Shown: positions 24,958 through 31,374, counted from the first letter of the stretch. The stretch is DNA of 32,317 nucleotides from Saprospiraceae bacterium (GCA_027488855.1 JAIYAV010000369.1:1-32317); one strand, 5' to 3'. Notes: a model not told the origin generated them from the letters alone. Translations and numbers: made by a program.

Positions 24958-25944
24958 TTAGCTTTTACCGTGCGATTTGACATATTTTATGGTTTCAATA
25001 ATATCCTGCACTGACTTGGCTTCTACCACCTTAATTGGTCTTTTGCCTGGGTCGGTTTTATTGAACAATGAACCCATTACCACGCTTTCAAAATCTTCAT
25101 CGGTTCGTTCAATTACCCTGCCTTCTACGTTCAGTTTTTCTATCGTCTGATTCATTTCGGCATACAATTTTGGTAAAAATGCAGCTAAATGAGTCATTTC
25201 TTCAGAACAATGAATGACTATTTTTCGTCCAAAGTCTGGAGACAATAATTTCATTTTTTGGATAAATGAAGATGCCAAATTTGGCAAAATACCTTCTCTT
25301 CTAATATGAATGTATTGTCCGCCCATCCAAAAGCGAGACCGCATCTCTGAACCGCCTTCTACCGCACGCACCTGATGCACCAAATAGCCATAGTCTATTG
25401 GGTATTTTGAATGTCCAATTCTTGCACAGATATAAACAGCCTTTGACGGGTCTTTAATGGCATCAAAAGAGAAGCCAAACTCGGTAGGCTGTTTGAATTG
25501 AATAAGTCCTTCCGCAAACTCATCAACAATATATTCTTCAATAACGGAGTTTCTGCCAATGTAAGAAATGTCGGTTTCACCATCTTCCCAAACGGCACTT
25601 ACATGACCTTTTGGATGCCATAATTTGTAGCGACTGTCATGGCTACCGTGCCATCCAAACCACCAATCCCACATTTCGGGAGTTACTCCAGGCATTGCAG
25701 TAACAATTGCTGCGTGAATAGAGCCATCGGCTTCGTTGGTGTAACCTGTCTCCAAATCGATGTAACCTTCTTCTTCCATGTACTTGGCTTCGGAAAATGG
25801 AGGCAAAGCACCTGCTGGAAATGGTGTGTTTTCTAAGGCATATTGCACTTGCGGGGCAAGCTCAACAATAGTTTCGTCGTAATATTTGCCATACGACTTT
25901 TTAAAATCTTCAGGCGAATAGCCTACATTCTTTTTGTTTGCCAT
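24958..25944 (-). CDS. PhlG-like hydrolase half of a frameshifted fusion (copy 1)
   Basis: This 328-residue ORF resembles 2,4-diacetylphloroglucinol hydrolase (PhlG), a zinc enzyme that cleaves a C-C bond of an acylated phloroglucinol. Matching features are MWDWWFGWHG near 91-100, YKLWHPKGH at 106-114, IGRNSVIEEYI at 129-139 and HCSEEMTHLAAFLP at 245-258. Candidate zinc ligands are His110 or His114, Glu136 or Glu137, His245 and Glu249. Residues from about 302 already belong to the first strand and helix of the FAD domain, and the ORF then stops after KSHGKS because of a missing base. If translated alone, the hydrolase domain is complete and might still work. The ATG at 25944 is preceded by a promoter and an FNR-like site. 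Confidence 0.85.
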   Translation of the reverse strand: MANKKNVGYSPEDFKKSYGKYYDETIVELAPQVQYALENTPFPAGALPPFSEAKYMEEEGYIDLETGYTNEADGSIHAAIVTAMPGVTPEMWDWWFGWHGSHDSRYKLWHPKGHVSAVWEDGETDISYIGRNSVIEEYIVDEFAEGLIQFKQPTEFGFSFDAIKDPSKAVYICARIGHSKYPIDYGYLVHQVRAVEGGSEMRSRFWMGGQYIHIRREGILPNLASSFIQKMKLLSPDFGRKIVIHCSEEMTHLAAFLPKLYAEMNQTIEKLNVEGRVIERTDEDFESVVMGSLFNKTDPGKRPIKVVEAKSVQDIIETIKYVKSHGKS

Positions 25945-25971
25945 TTTAAATGCTGTTTAAAATTGATACGG

Positions 25972-25979
25972 CAAAAGTA
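25972..25979 (-). promoter_or_regulatory. -7 box of the copy 1 promoter
   Basis: On the minus strand this reads TACTTTTG, a perfect match to the Bacteroidota TAnnTTTG box. No TTTG lies at the usual -33 distance; the FNR-like site is centred 30.5 bases upstream, so the promoter may depend on an activator. Confidence 0.6.
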
Positions 25980-26001
25980 AAATGAGGCTTTTGGGGAAGC
26001 A

Positions 26002-26017
26002 CTTGAACTACTTCAAG
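26002..26017. promoter_or_regulatory. FNR-like operator upstream of copy 1
   Basis: CTTGAA, four bases, then TTCAAG form a perfect 6-4-6 palindrome resembling the FNR/CRP-family pattern TTGAn6TCAA. The same site, with one spacer change, is at 28791-28806. It lies between the regulator stop codon and copy 1. Confidence 0.7.
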
Positions 26018-26022
26018 AAAGA

Positions 26023-26595
26023 TCAAATGCGATGCTTTAATTTGCTCAACCATTCCGACGAAATACCCATAAATTCAGCGATGTATTTGGCCGGCACTTG
26101 CTGGATGATAATTGGGTGAGTTGTAATCAAATAATGATAAAGTCGTTCCGATGAATAGGCAATGATTTTCATTTCAAAATCATTGATTTCCTGCAAGGCC
26201 GTGATCACTAGTGCGTGATAAATTTGAAGGAGTTGCAGGTCTTGAAAAATGAGGGTTTCTATGTCTTTTTTATCAAATTCGATGACCTCTGCATTGCTGA
26301 TGCAACGGATTTCGCATTGTGTTTTTGTACCAGAAAAAAAACTGTCCACACAGGTCATGAACGGATGAAAATCGGGAAAAAAGAAGTTGATGGTTTTTTC
26401 AATTTCTAATGCTTCGTCAATAAACCGACACACAAAACCGCCTTTCAAAACCAGATACACTTTGGTACACACTTGATTGTGGCGCACCAATTTGGTTTGG
26501 CTTTTCACCTTTACCAATTTTCCCAAGCCCATTATTTTTTCAATGGTTTCATTCGGGATTTTGGATTTGCTTAATTCTTCAATTAGTTGGTTCAT
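26023..26595 (-). CDS. Crp/Fnr family transcriptional regulator
   Basis: This 190-residue protein has an N-terminal cyclic-nucleotide-binding-type beta barrel (TKLVRHNQVCTKVYLVLKGGFVCR through IRCISNAEVIEFDKKDIE), a long dimerisation helix and a short C-terminal helix-turn-helix (QVPAKYIAEFMGISSEWLSKLKHR). The ATG at 26595 is preferred to an in-frame ATG at 26640, because the extra 15 residues lie in the end of the upstream gene; the chosen start overlaps that gene by 17 bases and suggests translational coupling. It has no FNR-type Cys cluster near the N-terminus, so oxygen sensing by an iron-sulfur centre is unlikely. It probably binds the matched palindromes in front of both neighbouring paralogs. 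Confidence 0.88.
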   Translation of the reverse strand: MNQLIEELSKSKIPNETIEKIMGLGKLVKVKSQTKLVRHNQVCTKVYLVLKGGFVCRFIDEALEIEKTINFFFPDFHPFMTCVDSFFSGTKTQCEIRCISNAEVIEFDKKDIETLIFQDLQLLQIYHALVITALQEINDFEMKIIAYSSERLYHYLITTHPIIIQQVPAKYIAEFMGISSEWLSKLKHRI

Positions 26596-28660
26596 TTTGA
26601 TCAACTTCGGGGCGGCTGTGCCATTCGTGGAATAATCCATTGGGGTCTCTGTCCGCCCTTATTGCTTGTATTTTTTTCAAATTGGCGTCAGACAAAAACG
26701 GTGCAGTTCTTTTGTGCAAACCTTCGTCTGCCAATTGAATGCCCGTACTCAAATGGCTCATTTCCTGCATCATGTTGACCGCCCAATCGCCGTATTTGGC
26801 CGTATCGGCGGCATTTTTCCAGTTGCCATACAATGCCAGATAAATTGCATCTTCATTGGAGTATACCATATCCGTTTTGAGGCTGCCAGGGTGCCAATTT
26901 AACCATAAAAAATGAGAAGGCGCTGGGGGCAAAGTTTTGGCAATTTCCTTGATGTAAGGCATCAAATCCTCAATGGGTGCATGTGTCCACATGTTGTCTA
27001 CGCCCCAATAGTAATTTTCGGGGTAGTGGGTCATCACCGTTTTGTACAGCTGATCAATACCCGGATTGAAAGCAGGGGTAGCAATGACCGCTTTGTTTTT
27101 AATGGGGCTATTTTTCATAAAGGCCATTGCCTCTTCGTATTCATCTCTGGTATCTGCAAAAATAGGCGCAACGGCTTCTATACCCGGCCCCAAAATGTTG
27201 AGCATTTTATTGCTCATCAGCATTTGAAATTCAACGGCTTTCGGAATCGTTGGGCCTACTTCATAAGCCCAATTGTATACATCTTCCAAGTGCTTGATGT
27301 AAAAATCGTGAACAATAATGCTTCTGTATTTGGGTAGCGCAAACAGTTTTAAATGAAACCGTACCACTACCCCAAAAAATCCGCCGCCTGAACCACGCGC
27401 TGCCCAATAAATATCGGCATTTTGGTGCGCATTGGCGTGAATGTAGGCGCCATCAGCCGTTACCAGGTCGATGCCGATCACACTTTCGCAAGCAATGCCC
27501 GTTTTTCTGCCGTTCCAACCATAGCCGCCTTGCAGCAAATAACCGCCAATGCACACGCCTTTGCAATGCCCCGCAGGAAAGAACAAGTTGTGTTTGTAGA
27601 GCGCTTTCATCAAATCGCTGCCTCCGACCCCGGGCCCTGCCGTTGCGGTCATTTCTTGGGCATTTATGGCGTATTGATTGAAGTTTTTCATCATGATCAT
27701 GATGCTGTCCTCCCGTACATGATTGGCACTCCAACTGTGGCCGCCCGAACAAACGGTCACTTTTTTGCCCTGCGTCTTAGCATATTTTAGGGTGTCTACA
27801 ATATCCCGAACGGATTTTGCGACCACGATTTTAGCAGGTCTTTTAATGGGGTCAATTTTATTGAACAGTGAGCCCATGATGGTTGGCTCAAAATCGCTGT
27901 CCGTTCGTTCAATCACCCGCCCTTCAACCCGCAAATTGCCTTCGTTTGGGTTCATCTCTGCATAAATTGCGGGCAAAAAACTGGCTAAATGTGACATTTC
28001 TTCCGAACAATGCTGGACCAAATCGTGCGCAAAGTTTTTAGGTAATTTCCGCATTTTTTGTACAAAACTCGACACTAAATCCGCCAAAACACCTTCTTTT
28101 CTGAGGTGAATGTATCGTCCGCCCACCCAAAAACGAGAGCGCATTTCAGCACCACCTGCTACGGCACGCACCTGATGCACCAAATACCCAAAATCTACTG
28201 GCAATTGATGGTGGCCAAGTTTTGCACAGATGTAAACAACTTTCGAGGAGTCACTGATGGCTTCTTCTGAAAACCCAAATTCGCTGGGCGATTTGAACTG
28301 AATTGCACCCAGGGTATATTCGTCACCAATCATTTCTGCGATGATGGAATTGCGTCCGATATAGGCTACGTCATCGCGCCCGTCTTCCCATTGTGCGCTA
28401 TAATGTGATTTTGGATGCCATAGTTTGTAGCGATTGTCCTTGCAACCATGCCAGGCAAACCACCAATCCCACATTTCGGGCCTTACATTGGGCATTTTGG
28501 TGAGTACCGCCACATGGGCAGCCCCATCGGATTCAAAGGTATACCCAGTCTCTATATCGGCGTATCCTTCGTTTTGTAAGTCTTTGGCTTGTGAAAAAGC
28601 AGGGAGAGAGCCCTGAGGGAATGGCGATTTTTCCAAGGCAGACTGCACATAATCGGGCAC
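26579..28660 (-). CDS. PhlG-like hydrolase fused to berberine-bridge-type FAD oxidase (copy 2)
   Basis: This is the intact paralog, 693 residues from the GTG at 28660. Residues 1-260 are the PhlG-like domain (LWHPKSH at 80-86, IGRNSIIAEM at 101-110, HCSEEMSHLASFLP at 217-230), with candidate zinc ligands His82 or His86, Glu109, His217 and Glu221. Residues 270-450 are an FAD-binding type 4 domain with CSGGHS (His308) and AGHCKGVC (Cys366), the two covalent flavin attachment positions of berberine bridge enzymes. The C-terminal end is of BBE type (RADRDPNGLFHEWHSRPE). The N-terminus is uncertain: homology with copy 1 continues upstream to about 28729, but no ATG, GTG or TTG is found in that frame. 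It overlaps the regulator gene at its end. The likely role is hydrolysis plus oxidation of an acylated phenolic compound. Confidence 0.88.
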   Translation of the reverse strand: MPDYVQSALEKSPFPQGSLPAFSQAKDLQNEGYADIETGYTFESDGAAHVAVLTKMPNVRPEMWDWWFAWHGCKDNRYKLWHPKSHYSAQWEDGRDDVAYIGRNSIIAEMIGDEYTLGAIQFKSPSEFGFSEEAISDSSKVVYICAKLGHHQLPVDFGYLVHQVRAVAGGAEMRSRFWVGGRYIHLRKEGVLADLVSSFVQKMRKLPKNFAHDLVQHCSEEMSHLASFLPAIYAEMNPNEGNLRVEGRVIERTDSDFEPTIMGSLFNKIDPIKRPAKIVVAKSVRDIVDTLKYAKTQGKKVTVCSGGHSWSANHVREDSIMIMMKNFNQYAINAQEMTATAGPGVGGSDLMKALYKHNLFFPAGHCKGVCIGGYLLQGGYGWNGRKTGIACESVIGIDLVTADGAYIHANAHQNADIYWAARGSGGGFFGVVVRFHLKLFALPKYRSIIVHDFYIKHLEDVYNWAYEVGPTIPKAVEFQMLMSNKMLNILGPGIEAVAPIFADTRDEYEEAMAFMKNSPIKNKAVIATPAFNPGIDQLYKTVMTHYPENYYWGVDNMWTHAPIEDLMPYIKEIAKTLPPAPSHFLWLNWHPGSLKTDMVYSNEDAIYLALYGNWKNAADTAKYGDWAVNMMQEMSHLSTGIQLADEGLHKRTAPFLSDANLKKIQAIRADRDPNGLFHEWHSRPEVDQNEPTN

Positions 28661-28729
28661 CGGTTGAACGGTTTCATCGTAATACTTTGCGTATTCGGTA
28701 GTGGAGTCTTGCGGCTGGTAGCCAAGGTA

Positions 28730-28745
28730 TTTTTTTTTTTTTTTT
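28730..28745 (-). repeat. 16-base poly-A tract at the N-terminus of copy 2
   Basis: Sixteen T residues on the + strand (A on the coding strand) lie exactly where copy 1 has its start codon and first Lys/Asn codons. Such a run is prone to slippage and may have erased the start. Confidence 0.85.
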
Positions 28746-28760
28746 ATAAATTTTATGGCA

Positions 28761-28768
28761 TAAAAATA
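28761..28768 (-). promoter_or_regulatory. -7 box of the copy 2 promoter
   Basis: On the minus strand this reads TATTTTTA, seven of eight matches to TAnnTTTG. Its distance to the operator centre (30.5 bases) is the same as in copy 1. Confidence 0.5.
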
Positions 28769-28790
28769 GGAGGTGTAGCTGGATGAAACA

Positions 28791-28806
28791 CTTGAACTAA
28801 TTCAAG
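28791..28806. promoter_or_regulatory. FNR-like operator upstream of copy 2
   Basis: CTTGAA, CTAA, TTCAAG: the same 6-4-6 palindrome as at 26002-26017, with the same flanks (CTTT before it and GTG after it on the minus strand). Confidence 0.7.
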
Positions 28807-28862
28807 AAAGCAGGTTTTTGGCAATAAACTTTATGAACAGAATGTCAACAAACTGACTCCCA

Positions 28863-28878
28863 TAACGCGGAAATATGC
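28863..28878 (+). repeat. Short direct repeat flanking the PhlG/FAD cluster, right copy
   Basis: It matches 23042-23057 in 15 of 16 bases, same orientation. Confidence 0.4.
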
Positions 28879-28915
28879 TTACTTCATAATGGTACCGCTC
28901 CCCAAAATTCCGTTC

Positions 28916-28962
28916 AACCCTACCTTCATTCTTGGCATTTGATGCTGAACGAAGGCAGGGTT
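28916..28962 (-). terminator. Hairpin downstream of the acetyltransferase gene
   Basis: A 16-base-pair stem (28947-28962 with 28916-28931 on the minus strand) surrounds a 15-base loop. Its two imperfect pairs are G-U wobbles on the minus strand but A-C mismatches on the plus strand, so it suits the acetyltransferase transcript. It is followed by only a short T run. Confidence 0.6.
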
Positions 28963-28969
28963 ATTTTCA

Positions 28970-29467
28970 TCAATCTTTTAGTTTTACCCAAATGTAATCA
29001 TCAATAATTTGACCATTTTTGATAACAGATTTCTTTCTAATGCTTTCTAAATAGTAACCATTTTTTTCTAATGCTTTCATTGATGCTTTGTTAAAGTCAA
29101 AAACACCCGCTACAATTCTTATTATGTCAAAAGTAGCAAAAGTATAATCAGTCATTTGCTCTATGGCGGTTGTTGCTAAACCTTTACCCCAAAAAGGCTC
29201 CGCTATAAAGTAACCAATTTCTGCACAAAGCCTATGAACGTCCTCCTGTAAAGTAATTCCAATTTCCCCTGCCAATTCATTGTTGTAGAATATAAAAAAC
29301 CTTTCGGCAGGTTTTTTGTCAAGTTGAATGTTTATAAAATCTATAGCGTCTTTTATTGTAAATGGATTGGGTGTTTTGTCGTAACCATTATCTAAAACAT
29401 TAGGGTTGTTGCGCAACTTTGCAAATGTGTCTGCATAGTCGAGACTGTATTGTCTAAGTTCCATCAT
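28970..29467 (-). CDS. GNAT family N-acetyltransferase (RimJ/RimL type)
   Basis: This 165-residue protein has the GNAT fold: an N-terminal Leu-Arg-x-Tyr strand, a central Glu-Ile-Gly-Ile-Thr strand, AEIGYFIAEPFWGKGLATTAIEQM at about 89-112 with the acetyl-CoA pyrophosphate loop WGKGLAT, and a C-terminal Asn-x-Ala-Ser-x-x-x-Leu-Glu-Lys-Asn-Gly-Tyr motif near 127-139. It resembles enzymes that acetylate protein N-termini or small amines; the substrate is unknown. Two ATG codons are adjacent (29467 and 29464). It is AT-rich and lies alone between palindromic elements, like a single-gene cassette. Confidence 0.92.
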   Translation of the reverse strand: MMELRQYSLDYADTFAKLRNNPNVLDNGYDKTPNPFTIKDAIDFINIQLDKKPAERFFIFYNNELAGEIGITLQEDVHRLCAEIGYFIAEPFWGKGLATTAIEQMTDYTFATFDIIRIVAGVFDFNKASMKALEKNGYYLESIRKKSVIKNGQIIDDYIWVKLKD

Positions 29468-29539
29468 GAAATATCAGTTTGTTTATTTCTTTGTTAATTG
29501 TTAAGTGTCGTTTTACAATGACACACAACGCACTGTGGC

Positions 29540-29597
29540 TTTGCGAAGTTCAGAAAAAGAAGCGAGCGAAGCGAGGATTTTTTCGGAATTTTGCAAA
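29540..29597. repeat. Imperfect palindrome upstream of the acetyltransferase gene
   Basis: Arms 29540-29558 and 29579-29597 match at 16 of 19 positions and contain TTTGCGAA/TTTGCAAA, as does the attC-like element at 22173-22308. It lies about 75 bases upstream of the acetyltransferase start. Confidence 0.5.
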
Positions 29598-29676
29598 AAA
29601 AACGCTAGTCTAAGTCTCTGAAGCCAACCAAAAACATTGGACTGTCGCTGGAACAATGTATCCAGATTTGTCCCCA

Positions 29677-29817
29677 TTATTTCCGCGTCTCGGACTCACA
29701 AGCATGCACAATACTCTGGAAAATACAACATTTTAGGCTTTCTTTAGAAACCAAATCCCTAACCTCGTTCTCGTTTAACGATGGTATAAACTCTTTGAAA
29801 TCCTTGTCAAGCACCAT
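29677..29817 (-). pseudogene. Remnant of a nucleotidyltransferase-type (antitoxin-like) gene
   Basis: A 46-codon ORF begins MVLDKDFKEFIPSLNENEVRDLV and then diverges. This start resembles the first helix of minimal nucleotidyltransferases of the DUF6036/AbiEii kind, which normally continue with a GGYAV motif. That motif is missing, so this looks like a truncated gene end. It could also be a genuine small protein. The match is from memory of the family pattern and is tentative. Confidence 0.35.
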
Positions 29818-29856
29818 ACTGACTAAATCCCCTTAACCAACAATCGGTTACCCCCC

Positions 29857-29924
29857 AAAACGATGACACCGCTCCCTCGCGATGCCATCGTCATTTGCCG
29901 AAGGAAAACGGAATCCATTCCGTT
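29857..29924 (-). terminator. Two-hairpin conserved element, copy B
   Basis: On the minus strand hairpin 1 pairs 29918-29924 with 29907-29913 (loop TGGA), the linker reads CCTTCGGCAAATGAC, and hairpin 2 is a 12-base-pair stem (29879-29890 with 29861-29872), loop GAGGGA, followed by TTTT. It lies just downstream of the leftward gene at 29959-30348, as copy A lies downstream of the kelch gene. Confidence 0.75.
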
Positions 29925-29958
29925 CCTCATAACCTATCCAAGGTGGAAATCAGATAGC

Positions 29959-30348
29959 TCAATTCATCATCATTGCTGATGGGCCACCTGCTGGGCGCAT
30001 TTCATTTTTCATTTTTTTGCTCAGTTTTTTCCACTTCTTTTTTTGGTCTTCATTCAGCAAGACTTTTACCTCCTCATCTTTAGCCGTGTGCATACTTTCC
30101 ATTTTATTTTGCATGCCTGCAAAATTCCGGGTTTGCATCAATTCTTGCATGGCTTTTTGTTGCTCTTGAGCGTACTTTAAATTGATCTTCGCTACTTCGT
30201 CGCTCTGTTGGGCATTCAGTTTCAATTCTTTGGTCATTCTGTCTGTCTGTTTCTGTGCTGTTTCGGTTGGATCCGGCAGTTGAGGTTGCGCCTGAAGCGA
30301 CCATGCGCCCAAGCCCATGATCAGTAAATACATTGCCAAAATTTTCAT
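29959..30348 (-). CDS. Exported DUF4890/Spy-like helical protein
   Basis: This 129-residue protein has a signal peptide (1-20, ending LQAQ) and an almost wholly helical charged body: AQKQTDRMTKELKLNAQQSDEV, a middle helix with QKAMQELMQTRN, then LLNEDQKKKWKKLSKKM. The Leu-x-Leu-x-x-x-Gln and Leu-x-x-x-Gln-x-x-x-Trp spacing is that of Spy/CpxP-like and DUF4890 periplasmic proteins, which act as small chaperones or stress sensors. It is a single-gene unit with a terminator-like element after it. The family is likely, the role unproven. Confidence 0.8.
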   Translation of the reverse strand: MKILAMYLLIMGLGAWSLQAQPQLPDPTETAQKQTDRMTKELKLNAQQSDEVAKINLKYAQEQQKAMQELMQTRNFAGMQNKMESMHTAKDEEVKVLLNEDQKKKWKKLSKKMKNEMRPAGGPSAMMMN

Positions 30349-30676
30349 GGTTATATGGTTTATGGTGAAAAAATACAGGATAAAAAAACCTGGTAGGGCT
30401 GATCTGCTGTTAGAAGAGCCCTTAACCCCAGGATCTATAAAAAACTACTCACTGTTTTTGCAAATAAGGTTACAATTGAGAGAAGCTGAAATAGGATCAC
30501 TAGACCTCGTTCAGTTCTTCCTATAGACATGGCAAAGAATTAGGACATCCTAAATCTTGAACTATATCTGTTGTATGGAGAGGGTTGAAAATTGAGCGAA
30601 GAAAGCCCAATGCATTTTCTTTAAAGAGTAAAGCCAAGTGTGAATTGGTTGTACTCAAAAAAAAAAATAAAAAAAG
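30349..30676. other. Intergenic region without recognised gene
   Basis: This holds the divergent control regions of the Spy-like and MarR genes. An A-rich tract (30657-30675) directly precedes the MarR operator and may help bending or act as an UP element. No other feature is seen. Confidence 0.4.
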
Positions 30677-30691
30677 GTTGACAATATCAAC
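30677..30691. promoter_or_regulatory. Predicted MarR operator in the marR promoter
   Basis: GTTGACAATATCAAC is a palindrome with 5-base arms and a 5-base spacer. It overlaps a likely -33 TTG, with a TAACCTTTG box 19 bases further on (30700-30708). The identical 15 bases recur at 31173-31187. Confidence 0.65.
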
Positions 30692-30729
30692 TAATTCGAT
30701 AACCTTTGCATCATGAAAATTCAAAGCAG

Positions 30730-31155
30730 ATGAATGAGCAACCTTTCGGGTTTATCGTAGCAGAAACGGTGCGGTCAATTGCCAAAAAATTAATGACCAG
30801 ACTGCGCGAGCATGGCTTTTCCATCACCATGGAACAGATGGCCATCCTGCATTTTTTGAACACCAACAATGAACTCATTCAGCAAGATGTAGCAGATTTT
30901 ACAGGCAAAGACAAGTCTGCAATCCTTCGCCAGATTGATTTTTTGGAAGAAAACAAGTACGTGGTTAGGGTGGCAGACCAAATTGACCGCAGGAAAAAAA
31001 ACCTGGTAGTGACCAAAAAAGGGGCCGAATTGCACCAGGATTTTACCAAGATTGACCTTGAAGTAGGCCAGGAACTCATGGATGGAATCAACTCCGCAGA
31101 CCTGGATACTTTTCTGCGGGTTTTAGCCAAAATTAAGGCGAATGCAGACAAATGA
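30730..31155 (+). CDS. MarR family transcriptional regulator
   Basis: This 141-residue protein is a winged-helix regulator: an N-terminal dimerisation helix, ITMEQMAILHFLNTN near 30-45, the recognition region QQDVADFTGKDKSAILRQIDFLEENKYVVR near 49-80, and the wing with DQIDRRKKNLVVTKKG near 82-98, including the family Asp-x-Arg. The ATG at 30730 is chosen; the frame also has a TTG at 30706, but that lies in the promoter's -7 box. Identical palindromes upstream of this gene and of the TonB receptor suggest autorepression and control of the receptor. The ligand is unknown. Confidence 0.92.
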   Translation: MNEQPFGFIVAETVRSIAKKLMTRLREHGFSITMEQMAILHFLNTNNELIQQDVADFTGKDKSAILRQIDFLEENKYVVRVADQIDRRKKNLVVTKKGAELHQDFTKIDLEVGQELMDGINSADLDTFLRVLAKIKANADK

Positions 31156-31172
31156 TTTTTTTTGACTAAATA

Positions 31173-31187
31173 GTTGACAATATCAAC
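31173..31187. promoter_or_regulatory. Predicted MarR operator upstream of the TonB receptor
   Basis: The same 15-base palindrome as at 30677-30691. Two further half-sites, GTTGA (31189-31193) and TCAAC (31215-31219), bracket a TATAAT-like stretch. A TAATGTTTG box follows at 31220-31228. Confidence 0.6.
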
Positions 31188-31374
31188 GGTTGATTTTGCG
31201 TATAATATTTAAAGTCAACTAATGTTTGCTTCGGCCAAACAACTTGCCCCATTTACTCATTTCCCTCTCCCTTAAAAATGTAAACCTCGCCCTTTCGGCG
31301 TGCACTTGTGCACTTTGATGGAAGCATGATGAACCGTGCTTTTCAGGGCTATTGCTATGCATAAAATTTAATCA

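Larger units (their letters stand above)
23798..25944 (-). pseudogene. Whole copy 1 gene, split by a single-base deletion
   Basis: Compared with copy 2, the sequence after Gly-Lys has one A too few (four instead of five in the run at 24963-24966). Restoring one base gives a continuous 715-residue protein that aligns with copy 2 end to end. The shift may be a real mutation, a phase-variable A run, or an assembly error. The coding pattern of both halves is still intact, so the change is recent or not harmful. Confidence 0.75.

Noticed and set aside
24955-24970. Programmed -1 ribosomal frameshift in copy 1
   Set aside because: The AAAA run does not form a canonical slippery heptamer and I saw no strong downstream stem; a one-base deletion explains it more simply, although it cannot be excluded.
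30521-30724. A 67-codon minus-strand ORF upstream of marR
   Set aside because: It spans the A-rich tract and promoter, is low in complexity and has no recognisable protein features.
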